DNA from: Gammaproteobacteria bacterium
GTDB lineage: Bacteria; Pseudomonadota; Gammaproteobacteria; GCA-001735895
Assembly: GCA_029862125.1 (NCBI GenBank)
Contig: JAOTXY010000015.1
Span: forward strand, 1-55,144
Direction: 5' to 3'
Length of the DNA stretch: 55,144 nt
Shown here: piece by piece, positions 54,578 through 55,144 of the stretch
Layout: each line of letters opens with the position of its first letter
How positions within the stretch are numbered: position 1 is the first letter of the stretch
Made by a program: the position numbers and the translations under genes
Notes under the pieces: generated by a model
Database searches by the model: none
What the model saw: only the letters and a program-made list of their open reading frames with translations
Told to the model about the DNA's origin: nothing

Positions 54578-55144
54578 ATGATCGATCGAAAAGCCATTGA
54601 ATTTCAGCGCCTGCATGCGGCTGGGAATTGCTTCATCATGGCCAATGCCTGGAACGCGGGTAGTGCAGTTCTACTGGAACAGGCCGGGTTCGGTGCAATT
54701 GGCACTACCAGCGCAGGTATTGCCTATAGTCATGGTCTTGCCGACGCTGAAACTGCGCTGTCGTTCGAATCGGCATTACATGAAACCTGCGAAATTTCAG
54801 ATTCAGTCAGTATTCCAGTCAGCATGGATTCGGAAAATGCTTACGCCGATGCACCCGCGGCGGTTTTCGAGAATATGAAGCGCATTACCGCAACCGGTGT
54901 TGTCGGTGCCAGCATCGAGGACTATTGCGGTGATCGGCGCTATCCGCTTTATGATATCGAACTGGCCGTCGAACGAGTCCATGCAGCGAAACAGGCCGTG
55001 GCGGAGCTTGATTATCCTTTTGTGTTGACGGCCCGCGCGGAATGCTACCTGTATGGTAGCCCCGATCCCTTTAAAGATTCGGTTGAACGCGTTAACCGGT
55101 ATCGTGAAGCCGGCGCCGATTGCCTGTATGTGCCCGGTATCCGG
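54578..55144 (+). CDS. Isocitrate lyase/PEP mutase family protein (3' end outside window)
   Basis: The ATG at 54578, with GGTGGG 6 bases upstream, opens 189 codons without a stop to the window edge. NCFIMANAWNAGSAVLLEQA, GFGAIGTTSAGIAYSHG, VSMDSENAYAD (metal-binding Asp region), GVVGASIEDYCGD and FVLTARAECYLYG follow the TIM-barrel order of the PEP mutase/isocitrate lyase superfamily. Members include phosphonopyruvate mutase, methylisocitrate lyase, oxaloacetate decarboxylase and oxalomalate-type lyases; the lyase Cys motif KKCGH is absent here. The reaction is therefore not assigned. Confidence 0.87.
   Translation, partial: MIDRKAIEFQRLHAAGNCFIMANAWNAGSAVLLEQAGFGAIGTTSAGIAYSHGLADAETALSFESALHETCEISDSVSIPVSMDSENAYADAPAAVFENMKRITATGVVGASIEDYCGDRRYPLYDIELAVERVHAAKQAVAELDYPFVLTARAECYLYGSPDPFKDSVERVNRYREAGADCLYVPGIR

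Noticed and set aside
1..55144. CRISPR arrays, rRNA, tRNA, IS elements, integrases, phage genes
   Set aside because: Looked for on both strands; no repeat-spacer pattern, cloverleaf, transposase or integrase was seen.

Overview
The window looks like chromosomal DNA of a free-living, probably marine, gammaproteobacterium of moderate GC. The main reason is the order map/glnD divergent from rpsB-tsf-pyrH-frr-uppS-cdsA-dxr-rseP-bamA-skp-lpxD-fabZ-lpxA, a signature gammaproteobacterial synteny block. A soeABC-type molybdoenzyme, a branched-chain amino-acid type ABC transporter and a PEP mutase-family gene fit a versatile heterotroph or mixotroph. I cannot name a family or genus. No tRNA, rRNA, CRISPR array, insertion sequence or integrase is visible.

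Layout. 3-3490 (+): the C-terminal part of a molybdopterin oxidoreductase, a VOC-fold protein and a cobalamin-binding mutase-like protein, tightly packed and of unknown pathway. 3512-8522 (-): map, glnD and an FAD oxidase. 8541-10900 (+): rpsB and tsf with a promoter, a leader hairpin and a strong terminator; S2 carries a histone H1-like tail. 11051-21647 (+): the ribosome recycling / isoprenoid / phospholipid / outer-membrane / lipid A block. lpxB, normally next after lpxA, is absent. In its place (21715-27242) lie a 1657-residue secreted NHL-TPR-transglutaminase-like protein and a small secreted TPR-like partner. 27299-35277: tsaB, truD, a methyltransferase, a peroxiredoxin, a HAD phosphatase, two lipoproteins, a YbaK-type deacylase, an MBL hydrolase, argG, acylphosphatase and a CPXCG protein. 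35277-39628: a PQQ-type sugar dehydrogenase, an NDH-SelD fusion and a MetF-like reductase. 39656-41147 (-): class II DAHP synthase, preceded by a putative leader peptide with consecutive Phe-Tyr-Trp codons. 41245-46349: a periplasmic binding protein facing a livGFHM operon. 46498-47160: pcm. 47587-52167: soeABC. 52177-54167: a PATAN-like protein and a dCache-HAMP receptor without an output domain. 54578 to the end: a PEP mutase/isocitrate lyase family gene cut by the window edge.

How the parts work together. The central block joins translation (S2, EF-Ts, RRF), UMP kinase, the isoprenoid route to undecaprenyl phosphate (Dxr, UppS), CDP-diacylglycerol synthesis, outer-membrane protein assembly (RseP, BamA, Skp) and lipid A synthesis (LpxD, FabZ, LpxA). 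The best candidates for undescribed biology are the aromatic-rich leader ahead of DAHP synthase, the giant envelope protein pair in the lpxB position, the S2 tail, the cobalamin protein cluster and the output-less receptor pair.
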